A program made the translations under genes and the position numbers. Shown here in pieces: positions 1-5,715 of a stretch of 5,955 bases of DNA. The notes under the pieces are model-generated. The model ran no database searches. It was not told the DNA's origin and saw only the letters and a program-made list of their open reading frames with translations. The first letter of the stretch is position 1. Every line of letters starts with the position of its first letter. Source of the DNA: an uncultured Thiomonas sp. (GTDB lineage: Bacteria > Pseudomonadota > Gammaproteobacteria > Burkholderiales > Burkholderiaceae_C); the NCBI GenBank assembly GCA_937927695.1, contig CALBRU010000354.1, positions 1 to 5,955 of the forward strand. The letters are read 5' to 3'.

Positions 1-1976
1 CGGCTGAGCTGCCGCTGCAGGTCGATGCCGCCCATGCCTGTGGCCGCGCTGCGCCAGCGCCGTGTGGCCTGGCCCGCAGCATCGGCGTTGGCGAAATCCA
101 GGCGCTGGGTGCTGATCTGCCACTGCCCGGTTTTGTCGCGCTTCCAGTCGAGGTCGGCGCGCAGGGTGTCGAAACTCAGCCGGGCCGGGGCGTAGATCAG
201 CGGCAGATCGAGCGCGCCGCCGCGTGCGAGCTGGATTTGCGCTTTGCCGCCTTGCTGCGTGGCGCTGAGCGTGCCTGAAAGACCGCTGACGCCGGGCAGA
301 TCGGCCGGGAGTTGCAGCGCCTTTGCGGCCGCCTTGCCCCGGTCGATCAGCGGGCGGGGGTTGGCCGGCGGCGTGCGCTCTCCGCTGCCTGCCGGGCTGT
401 TCCAGCGCAGATCGGCAAACTGGGTTTGCAGTTGATAGCTCGGAGGCAGGCCGGTGGGCGCCACGCCCTTGGGCCAGCTCGCCTGCGCGGCGAACGCGGC
501 GACCCGGCCCTGCGGCTGCAGGGCGGCCAGCCGCGCGTGCCACAGCGCGGGCAGCGGCAGGCGCTGCGCCAAGGCCGAGAGGGTGCCCAGATCGAGCGCG
601 CCAGTCTGCAGCCGCGCCTGCGTCGCGCCGCCCTTGGGCTGCTGCCACTGCCAGTTGATAGTGACGGGCGCCAGGCTTTGGCCTTGCGCGGTGCGGAATT
701 GCAGGTTCTGCAGACTGGCGTTTTCGCCACCGGGCAGCGGCGCCCAGGTCATGCGGGTGGATAGGGTATCAAGAGCGAAGGGGGGCAATGAGGCGGGCAA
801 GCCGGGTGGCAAGGGGCCGGAGGTCTTGCTGGGCGCGAGTTGCAGGGCGACGCCGCGCAGCGCCAGATCGGCGGTGAAGGCGGTGGGCGCGCCGTTGTCG
901 AGCTGCGCCCAGGCGCGCACGGAGCCGCGTCCGGTCTGTGTGGTGGCGGGCAGGGTCAGCGGCAACTGGGGCTGCAGCGCGGCGAGATCGACATTGTGCG
1001 CCTCGCCGTATAGCGTGCCCTTCCAGCGCGAAAAATCGGCGGTATGACGCAGAAAGAACGGTTGGCGGAAACTGGCGCGCAGATCGATGGGGCCGCCAAA
1101 GTTGGTCGGCGGCGTGGCGGTGAGTGCGGCGCGGTGGGTCAGCAGGGTATTGCGCAACAGCAGGTTGACCTGGGTGAGCAGCAGCGGCGGGGGATGTTGC
1201 CCCCACGCTCGCGTTCGCTCGCTGCCCCCCGAGGGGGCCATCCCCACCCCGTCCCTCCCCACGAGTGGGGAGGGAGTCAACACTCCTCCCACACGTCGTG
1301 GGGGAGGTTGGGAGGGGGAGATGCCCGCCTTGGGGCGGCCCGGTGGCGGGGGGTGTTGCCCCCACGCTCGCGTTCGCTCGCTGCCCCCCGAGGGGGCTGG
1401 CCCCGCCTTGGGGCGGCCCGGCGGTGGGGCGTGCTGCGCGGCGTTCACCCAGGTGATGCGGCTGTCGAGAATCAGGATTTCGTTCTGCTCGAACAGCCAG
1501 TCGGCGAACTGCTGCGCGGCGTCGCTTTGGCCGCTGCTGTTCAACGCGATGCGTATGCCGCCGATCTCCAGATGGTTGGCATCGGGCCGGGTGACGGTGA
1601 GGTCGGCGCCGCGAATCACCAGTTGATCGAAGGTGGGGGTGAGGCGGGTCAGGCTTTTCCACGAGGGCGTGGCTTCAACGGCAGCGAATTGCAGCGCGGG
1701 CTGACCCTGTGGGCCGTCGATGCGCACATCGCGCAGGGCGAACTGCGGCATCAGCCCGTGCCATTGCGTCTGGATCGCGCCGATATGCACCGGCAGCCCC
1801 AGCGCCTGGCTGCTGACCTGCTCGACCCAGGGACGGAACTGTTGCGCATTGGGCAGCACGGCGTAGCGCAAGGTCAGCAAGCCCGCGCCGAGCACGAAAT
1901 ACACCGTGAGCACGAGCAGAACAGCCGCCTCAAAGATGCGGGTGGCGGCGCGCAGCGAAAGATGGAGCAGAGACAA
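1..1976 (-). CDS. yhdP: YhdP family (TIGR02099, AsmA-like) envelope protein, N-terminal part; truncated by the window edge
   Basis: I read one uninterrupted minus-strand frame of 658 codons from 1976 to the window start; the 3' end lies outside. Family members are large (roughly 1300 residues) inner-membrane-anchored proteins with a long periplasmic AsmA-like domain, implicated in lipid transport and outer-membrane integrity. Visible here: a short basic N-terminus (SLRAATRIFE), one membrane segment at about residues 17-38 (AAVLLVLTVYFVLGAG), then a periplasmic region rich in beta-type segments. Family-like stretches include LTLRYAVLPN, VHIGAIQTQWHGLMP, NFGGPIDLRASFRQP and, near the edge, LDFANADAAGQATRRWR. 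The start is taken as TTG at 1976: the frame is closed by TGA at 2036-2034, and no ATG or GTG lies between that stop and the membrane segment. No good Shine-Dalgarno precedes it. Residues of about 183-264 are encoded by an inserted repeat mosaic. The gene is divergent from glnE. Family assignment is from recognised sequence character, not a search. Confidence 0.85.
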   Translation of the reverse strand, partial: MSLLHLSLRAATRIFEAAVLLVLTVYFVLGAGLLTLRYAVLPNAQQFRPWVEQVSSQALGLPVHIGAIQTQWHGLMPQFALRDVRIDGPQGQPALQFAAVEATPSWKSLTRLTPTFDQLVIRGADLTVTRPDANHLEIGGIRIALNSSGQSDAAQQFADWLFEQNEILILDSRITWVNAAQHAPPPGRPKAGPAPSGGSERTRAWGQHPPPPGRPKAGISPSQPPPRRVGGVLTPSPLVGRDGVGMAPSGGSERTRAWGQHPPPLLLTQVNLLLRNTLLTHRAALTATPPTNFGGPIDLRASFRQPFFLRHTADFSRWKGTLYGEAHNVDLAALQPQLPLTLPATTQTGRGSVRAWAQLDNGAPTAFTADLALRGVALQLAPSKTSGPLPPGLPASLPPFALDTLSTRMTWAPLPGGENASLQNLQFRTAQGQSLAPVTINWQWQQPKGGATQARLQTGALDLGTLSALAQRLPLPALWHARLAALQPQGRVAAFAAQASWPKGVAPTGLPPSYQLQTQFADLRWNSPAGSGERTPPANPRPLIDRGKAAAKALQLPADLPGVSGLSGTLSATQQGGKAQIQLARGGALDLPLIYAPARLSFDTLRADLDWKRDKTGQWQISTQRLDFANADAAGQATRRWRSAATGMGGIDLQRQLS
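1186..1238. repeat. Repeat element copy A (53 bp)
   Basis: This copy matches 1345-1397 at 52 of 53 positions; the only difference is A at 1194 versus G at 1353. The last 44 bp (from TGTTGCCCCC) are identical. It contains the inner hairpin CCCCCCGAGGGGG and an outer GCCCCC/GGGGGC pairing around an AGCGAGCGAACGCGAGCG-type core (minus strand), the architecture of REP-like elements. In the yhdP frame it encodes APSGGSERTRAWGQHPPP at about residues 247-264. Confidence 0.9.
1252..1275. repeat. Near-perfect palindrome inside the mosaic
   Basis: TCCCTCCCCAC, a GA centre, and GTGGGGAGGGA give an 11-bp inverted repeat with no mismatches. A second, imperfect hairpin follows at about 1283-1306 (CTCCTCCCAC against GTGGGGGAG). 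The pair resembles the pyrimidine/purine stem-loop repeats common between genes in GC-rich proteobacteria and differs from the 53-bp element, so the mosaic joins at least two repeat types. With no U-run and inside a coding region, it is not called a terminator. Confidence 0.85.
1324..1351. repeat. Accessory repeat module, copy 1
   Basis: CCCGCCTTGGGGCGGCCCGG followed by TGGCGGGG; it matches 1402-1429 apart from T/C swaps at two positions. Together with copy B it forms a 78-bp unit (26 codons) whose start is repeated at 1402. CGCC/GGCG pairing around CTTGGG makes a short hairpin. In the yhdP frame it encodes PPPGRPKAG. Confidence 0.8.
1345..1397. repeat. Repeat element copy B (53 bp)
   Basis: This is the direct-repeat partner of 1186-1238, offset by 159 bp. 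Because 159 is a multiple of three, both copies are read in the same frame and give the same peptide, here at about residues 194-211. Copy B is flanked on both sides by the accessory module CGCCTTGGGGCGGCCCGG, which copy A lacks in clear form. Confidence 0.9.
1402..1429. repeat. Accessory repeat module, copy 2
   Basis: This is the second copy of the module at 1324, exactly 78 bp further on, again encoding PPPGRPKAG in the yhdP frame. After it the repeat decays (CGTGCTGCGCGG instead of GGTGTTGCCCCC) and ordinary yhdP coding sequence resumes, so it marks the right-hand end of the mosaic. Confidence 0.8.
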
Positions 1977-2184
1977 GGCGGATGCGCTGGGAGAAAAAGC
2001 GAAGTAGGAGCGACACGTCGGAATCGATGGTAGTCAAACGCCATGGCGCTGCCTGCCGGAATGACCGAGATTTGCGCGGCGTTATTGATTCCTGCGCTGG
2101 GGCGTCAGACACTGGTGAGGCCCGGTGCAGCCTTGTCTGCGCTGGCCTATGCTCCGCCCTCATCGCAGTTGCAGGATGGCCCCA
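1977..2184. promoter_or_regulatory. Divergent intergenic region between yhdP and glnE
   Basis: These 208 bp separate the two divergent starts, so promoters for both genes are expected here. I found no convincing sigma-70 pair. Weak candidates are TTGACT (minus strand, near 2038-2033) without a good -10 at the right spacing, and TATGCT (plus strand, 2148-2153) without a -35. No sigma-54 GG-N10-GC element, operator or riboswitch was recognised. The region is somewhat less GC-rich than the genes. The call rests on gene layout only. Confidence 0.35.
2173..2176 (+). promoter_or_regulatory. Ribosome binding site deciding the glnE start
   Basis: AGGA lies 8 nt before the ATG at 2185. It overlaps the first base of the alternative ATG at 2176, which therefore cannot use it. 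No comparable site precedes the upstream GTG at 2125 or the ATG at 2149. This favours 2185, whose product begins MELSQFSRFYRR. Confidence 0.65.
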
Positions 2185-4926
2185 ATGGAGTTGTCGCAGT
2201 TTTCACGCTTTTATCGTCGTCATGTCGGTCGGTTCGACGAGGTGCTGGCCTGCTGGCCGCAGGGCATTCCCGCGCGGGGCGAGATCGACGCCGCCATCGC
2301 CGCCTTGCACCAAGCCGGTGCGCCGCTGCCCACGGTGTTGCGACGGGTGCGCAACGCGTTGATGCTGCGACTGATCGAATCCGATCTGGCGGGCGCGCCG
2401 CTGGAGGCCATCTGCATCGGCATCAGCGATCTGGCCGAAAGCGCGGTGGCCGCCGGGTTGCGCGCGGCGCATGCCGAACTGCAACCGCGTTTTGGCGTGC
2501 CGCGCACCGAGACGGGTGAGGCGGCGCAGTTTCTCGTGGTCGGCATGGGTAAGCTGGGCGGGCGCGAGCTCAATGTGTCGTCCGACATCGATCTGGTGTT
2601 CGTGTACGACGAAGACGGCCAGACCGATGGCGCCGTGCCTTTGAGCAACCGCGAATACTTTGGTCGTGTCGTGCGCGCCTTCGTGCCCTTGTTGTCGGAC
2701 GTGACGGGCGACGGCTTCGTCTTCCGCGTCGATACCCGGCTGCGCCCTAACGGCGACAGCGGCCCGCCGGTGGTCAGCCTGGCGATGCTCGAAGAATATT
2801 TTCTGGTGCAGGGGCGCGAGTGGGAGCGGTTTGCCTGGCTCAAGTCACGCGTGGTTTCGCCGCTCGACACGCCTCAGGCACAGCGCGCAGTGCAGGGGCT
2901 TACGGCGGTGGTCGAACCCTTCGTCTGGCGACGCTATCTCGACTTCGGCATGCTCGAAGCCCTGCGCGCGCTGCACCGGCAGATTCGCGCCGAGGCCACC
3001 AAACGCGCGGCCGCCCGGCCCGACAAAGCCAACGATGTCAAGCTCGGGCGCGGCGGCATTCGCGAGATCGAGTTCACGGTTCAACTGCTGCAGGTGGTGC
3101 GCGGCGGGCGCATGCCGCAGATTCGCGAACCGGCCACTCTGCCTGCGCTGCAACGGCTGGTGGCGCAGGGCCTGCTGCAGGCCGATGCGGCCGAGCGGCT
3201 GGCGGCTAGCTACCGCTTTTTGCGCCGCCTGGAGCACCGCATCCAGTATCTCGACGACGCCCAGACGCACAGCCTGCCCGCCGACGATGCCGATCTGCAC
3301 GCACTGGCCTGGGCGATGGGCTTCGTCGACGACGACGCGCAACGCCGCGGCGCCTGCCCCAAGGGCTGCAAGCTGCTGCGCGAGCTCGACAAGGTGCGCG
3401 AATTCGTCGCCAGCGAGTTCGATGCGCTGCTGCACAACGGCCCGCAATGCACCGGCTGCAGCAAACCGCCCGAAAGCATGGACGCGGTGCGTCATCGGCT
3501 GGCCAAGGCGGGCCTGGCGCACGACGCCATCGTCGCGCGGCTCAAGGCGCTTGAAACCTCGCCGCGCTACAGCGCTTTAAGCGACACCGGGCGGCTGCGG
3601 CTGCTGCGCGTGCTCGACCGGGTGATCGGCATGGCCGCCGAGCGCGCCACCGCCGAGGTGTGCCTGACCCGCGTCATCGACCTGCTCGAAGCCATCGGGC
3701 GGCGCGAAACCTATCTGGCGTTTTTCGCCGAGCAGCCCGCCGCGCTGGCCCGGCTGTGCGCCGTGCTGGAAACCTCGGCCTGGGCCGCCGATTACATCAA
3801 GCGCCATCCCGCCGTAGTCGACGAACTCATCACTCCGCCCAGTGAGCGCTTCAACGCCCAGGAGTACCGGCATGACCTGCTGCAACAACAGATGCGGCTG
3901 CTCGAATCGGCCCGGTGGGATGCCGGTGAAGGCATGGACCTGTTGCGGCAAGGCTTTCACGCCGAGATGTTCCGCACCCTGTCGCGCGATCTGGCCGGGC
4001 TGATCAAGGTCGAGCAGGTGGCCGACGAACTCTCCGCCCTGGCCGATGCCACGGTGCAACTCGCGCTGGAGTGGTGCTGGAGGGAACTGCCGCAAAAGCA
4101 CCGCGAGCAGCCCGCCTTCGCCGTCATCGCCTATGGCAAGCTCGGCGGCAAGGAGTTGGGCTACGGCAGCGATCTGGATGTGGTGTTCCTCTACGACGAC
4201 CCGGTGGACGATGCCGCCGGTATCTACGCCGCCTTCGCCCGCAAGCTTGTGTGGTGGCTCACTGCGCACACCGCCGCAGGCCGTCTGTTCGAGATCGATA
4301 CCCGGCTGCGCCCCAACGGCAACGCCGGGCTGCTGGTGACCAGCCTGGAGGCCTTCGAGGCTTATCAGCGCGGGCGCGGCAGCAACACCGCGTGGACCTG
4401 GGAGCACCAGGCGCTCACCCGGGCGCGCTGCTGCGCCGGCGACCTGGCCATCGGCGCGCGCTTCGAAGCCATCCGCACCGCGGTGCTGACCACCCGGCGC
4501 GACGTGGAGGCGCTGCTCAACGAAATCCTCGCCATGCGGCAGAAGGTGGCCGACGGCCACCCCAACCCCAGCGGCCTGTTCGACGTGAAGCACGACGCGG
4601 GCGGCATGGTCGATGTCGAATTCGCTGTGCAGTATCTCGTGCTGGCGCACGCCGCCGACTACCCGCAGCTCACCGCCGACCTCGGCAACATCGCCCTGCT
4701 GGGCATGGCCGAGGCGCTGGGCCTGTTGCCCGCCGGAGTGGGAAGGCCAGCCGCCGACGCCTACCGCGAACTTCGCCGCATTCAGCACCGCGAACGCCTG
4801 GCCGGGGCCGACGCCGCCCGCGTGGCCGCAGAAACGCTGCAGGCCCAGCGCGACGCGGTGCGTGCGCTCACCCGCGCGGTTTTCGGCGCGCATGCGGCGT
4901 TCAAACCCGAGGCCCAGGTGACGTAG
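2185..4926 (+). CDS. glnE: Bifunctional glutamine synthetase adenylyltransferase/adenylyl-removing enzyme
   Basis: GlnE (913 residues here; E. coli 946) attaches AMP from ATP to glutamine synthetase when nitrogen is plentiful and removes it by phosphorolysis when nitrogen is scarce, under PII (GlnB) control in the cytoplasm. Two homologous halves are visible. The N-terminal adenylyl-removase half has GMGKLGGRELNVSSDIDLVF (120-139, metal-binding Asp134 and Asp136), TRLRPNGDSG (184-193) and KLGRGGIREIEF (286-297). The C-terminal adenylyltransferase half has AYGKLGGKELGYGSDLDVVF (649-668, Asp663 and Asp665), TRLRPNGNAG (706-715) and a KHDAGGMVDVEF region (802-813). Both catalytic signatures are complete, so both activities are expected. 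The linker after the first half holds four cysteines (391, 395, 422, 425). ATG at 2185 is preferred over GTG 2125 and ATG 2176 because of the ribosome binding site. The stop is TAG. It is divergent from yhdP and followed by a probable operon partner. Confidence 0.97.
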   Translation: MELSQFSRFYRRHVGRFDEVLACWPQGIPARGEIDAAIAALHQAGAPLPTVLRRVRNALMLRLIESDLAGAPLEAICIGISDLAESAVAAGLRAAHAELQPRFGVPRTETGEAAQFLVVGMGKLGGRELNVSSDIDLVFVYDEDGQTDGAVPLSNREYFGRVVRAFVPLLSDVTGDGFVFRVDTRLRPNGDSGPPVVSLAMLEEYFLVQGREWERFAWLKSRVVSPLDTPQAQRAVQGLTAVVEPFVWRRYLDFGMLEALRALHRQIRAEATKRAAARPDKANDVKLGRGGIREIEFTVQLLQVVRGGRMPQIREPATLPALQRLVAQGLLQADAAERLAASYRFLRRLEHRIQYLDDAQTHSLPADDADLHALAWAMGFVDDDAQRRGACPKGCKLLRELDKVREFVASEFDALLHNGPQCTGCSKPPESMDAVRHRLAKAGLAHDAIVARLKALETSPRYSALSDTGRLRLLRVLDRVIGMAAERATAEVCLTRVIDLLEAIGRRETYLAFFAEQPAALARLCAVLETSAWAADYIKRHPAVVDELITPPSERFNAQEYRHDLLQQQMRLLESARWDAGEGMDLLRQGFHAEMFRTLSRDLAGLIKVEQVADELSALADATVQLALEWCWRELPQKHREQPAFAVIAYGKLGGKELGYGSDLDVVFLYDDPVDDAAGIYAAFARKLVWWLTAHTAAGRLFEIDTRLRPNGNAGLLVTSLEAFEAYQRGRGSNTAWTWEHQALTRARCCAGDLAIGARFEAIRTAVLTTRRDVEALLNEILAMRQKVADGHPNPSGLFDVKHDAGGMVDVEFAVQYLVLAHAADYPQLTADLGNIALLGMAEALGLLPAGVGRPAADAYRELRRIQHRERLAGADAARVAAETLQAQRDAVRALTRAVFGAHAAFKPEAQVT

Positions 4927-4940
4927 CGACGCCCAACGAG

Positions 4941-4945
4941 AGGAG
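4941..4945 (+). promoter_or_regulatory. Strong ribosome binding site for the 4952 gene
   Basis: AGGAG sits 6 nt before the ATG at 4952, within the 25-bp gap after the glnE stop. The site fixes the start, and the short gap leaves little room for a separate promoter, which suggests translation from a glnE transcript. Confidence 0.85.
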
Positions 4946-4951
4946 ATTGCC

Positions 4952-5362
4952 ATGGAGATCACGGTATACCGCGCCGAGCCTCTGTTTCAGGAGCAGCGTA
5001 TTCTCCCCGCCGCCACCTACAACCTCGCCCGCTTGTTGCAGGCGCGCAGCCCCAAAGGCGTGGCCTTCGTGCCCATCCGCGCCATGCAGGTGCTGGCGAT
5101 TGTGGACGCGACCGAATTCGTGTTTCTCGACAGTCAGTACAAAAGCTGGGCCATGCTCGCCTGGCAGGGCTTCCATCCCAACAACCGCAACGCGCTTGAT
5201 GAATCCGTGCCCTTCGACTGCGTGCACTACGAACACACCGCGCAGGAGGCCATGCAGCGCCTGATGCGCGAATTCCACTGCGCCCTCGAACAACTCGCCG
5301 CCAGGCAGCACATCGACGGTCCGGCGAAGGTGCTCAGCCTCACGGCGCGGCGGTCGGCCTGA
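4952..5362 (+). CDS. Conserved-looking protein of unknown function (136 aa), probably co-transcribed with glnE
   Basis: I do not recognise the family. The frame is supported by a strong Shine-Dalgarno, a 25-bp gap to glnE and protein-like composition. The product begins MEITVYRAEPLFQEQRILPA and has no signal peptide or long membrane segment, so it is probably cytoplasmic. The first half alternates hydrophobic stretches (GVAFVPIRAMQVLAIVD, TEFVFLD) that look like beta strands. The middle carries YKSWAMLAWQGFHPNNRN with several aromatics. The second half (EHTAQEAMQRLMREFHCALEQLAARQHI) looks helical and possibly amphipathic. There is a Cys in each of PFDCVHYEH and EFHCALEQL, but no metal-binding pattern. 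It ends with TGA only 11 bp from the convergent small gene. Position links it to nitrogen control or to the cbb cluster, but nothing in the sequence assigns a role. Confidence 0.8.
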   Translation: MEITVYRAEPLFQEQRILPAATYNLARLLQARSPKGVAFVPIRAMQVLAIVDATEFVFLDSQYKSWAMLAWQGFHPNNRNALDESVPFDCVHYEHTAQEAMQRLMREFHCALEQLAARQHIDGPAKVLSLTARRSA

Positions 5363-5373
5363 GGCGAAAAGCG

Positions 5374-5667
5374 CTACTCGTCTTCCCCCAACTCCGCATT
5401 CCAGCCCCGATCTTTTGCGCGGGCAACGGCCGCGGCGTAGATGCGGGTGTGGCGCTCGGCAAGTGCGGGAGGCAGGCGGCTGGGGAGGTTGCCGTACTGA
5501 TCCCACTACTTGTCGACCTTGTCCATCAAGACCTGCATCTGCCCGAGATTCCACCCGGCGCAGTCCTGGGCGTCGGGGATGAAGCCGAACACCCGGGCGT
5601 CGAGTACGACGCGGCCGAGTTGGGTGATGCCGTGTCTGTCCTGATCGAGTCCGACGTATTTGTCCAT
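5374..5667 (-). pseudogene. Small gene downstream of cbbO, interrupted by an in-frame amber codon (CbbN position)
   Basis: From ATG at 5667 the minus strand encodes 53 residues (start MDKYVGLDQDRHG; then LGRVVLDARVFGFIPDAQDC and QMQVLMDKVDK), then TAG at 5508-5506. The same frame continues with convincing protein sequence (WDQYGNLPSRLPPALAERHT, then RIYAAAVARAKDRGWNAELGEDE) to a second TAG at 5376-5374. The full frame is 98 codons, with codon 54 the premature stop. The two parts read as one soluble acidic protein. Upstream is only a weak AGAG. It lies 48 bp downstream of the CbbO-type gene on the same strand, the place cbbN (unknown function) holds in Nitrosomonas europaea cbbLSQON; homology to CbbN is inferred from position and size only. 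It may be a real nonsense mutation, a functional 53-residue product or a base-call error. Recoding is unlikely, since its own final stop and that of glnE are also TAG. Confidence 0.7.
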
Positions 5668-5715
5668 GGGGTGTCTCTGAGTGCAAGGCTTCAAGATTAG
5701 AACGCTCGGCGCAGA

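Larger units (their letters stand above)
1183..1438. repeat. Mosaic of GC-rich palindromic (REP-like) repeats inserted in frame within yhdP
   Basis: About 250 bp of low-complexity G/C-run sequence interrupts the yhdP coding region. It is built from two copies of a 53-bp element (1186-1238 and 1345-1397), two copies of a roughly 28-bp module (1324-1351 and 1402-1429) and a central block of hairpins (1246-1320). On the minus strand it stays open in the yhdP frame and adds about 82 residues (about 183-264) rich in Pro, Gly, Arg and Ser. The sequence before it (ILILDSRITWVNAA) and after it (LLLTQVNLLLRN) both look like normal family sequence in the same frame, so the block reads as an insertion. 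Such GC-rich modules are typically scattered between genes in Comamonadaceae-type genomes (from memory). The boundaries are approximate, and no target-site duplication is obvious. Confidence 0.8.

Noticed and set aside
1300..1335. Possible G-quadruplex in the mosaic
   Set aside because: There are three G-runs close together, but the fourth is about 13 nt away, so a standard short-loop quadruplex is not met.
769..1662. Minus-strand open frame of 297 codons
   Set aside because: It is the yhdP region read one frame off; its composition is Arg/Pro/His-rich with no recognisable segments. Its unbroken passage did help confirm that the repeat block preserves frame.
1044..2033. Long plus-strand open frame (329 codons) opposite yhdP
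   Set aside because: It lies antisense to a recognisable protein, has no family-like segments or clear ribosome binding site, and is open because of high-GC codon bias on the opposite strand.
2033..2038. TTGACT as a -35 element for yhdP
   Set aside because: At 16-18 nt downstream there is no acceptable -10 hexamer.
3577..4962. 461-codon minus-strand open frame opposite glnE
   Set aside because: It is antisense to the highly conserved C-terminal half of glnE and is explained as a shadow of GC-rich codon use.
4071..5264. 397-codon plus-strand open frame overlapping glnE and the next gene
   Set aside because: It is an Arg-rich out-of-frame reading across two real genes with no ribosome binding site.
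5506..5508. Amber codon as programmed recoding (for example pyrrolysine)
   Set aside because: The same gene and glnE both end in TAG, no downstream recoding structure was seen, and the lineage is not known to use pyrrolysine.
4901..5686. 261-codon minus-strand frame spanning the small interrupted gene
   Set aside because: It is out of frame with the conserved-looking protein, Arg/Pro-rich, and antisense to the 4952 gene over most of its length. It does not offer a frameshift repair of the amber codon.
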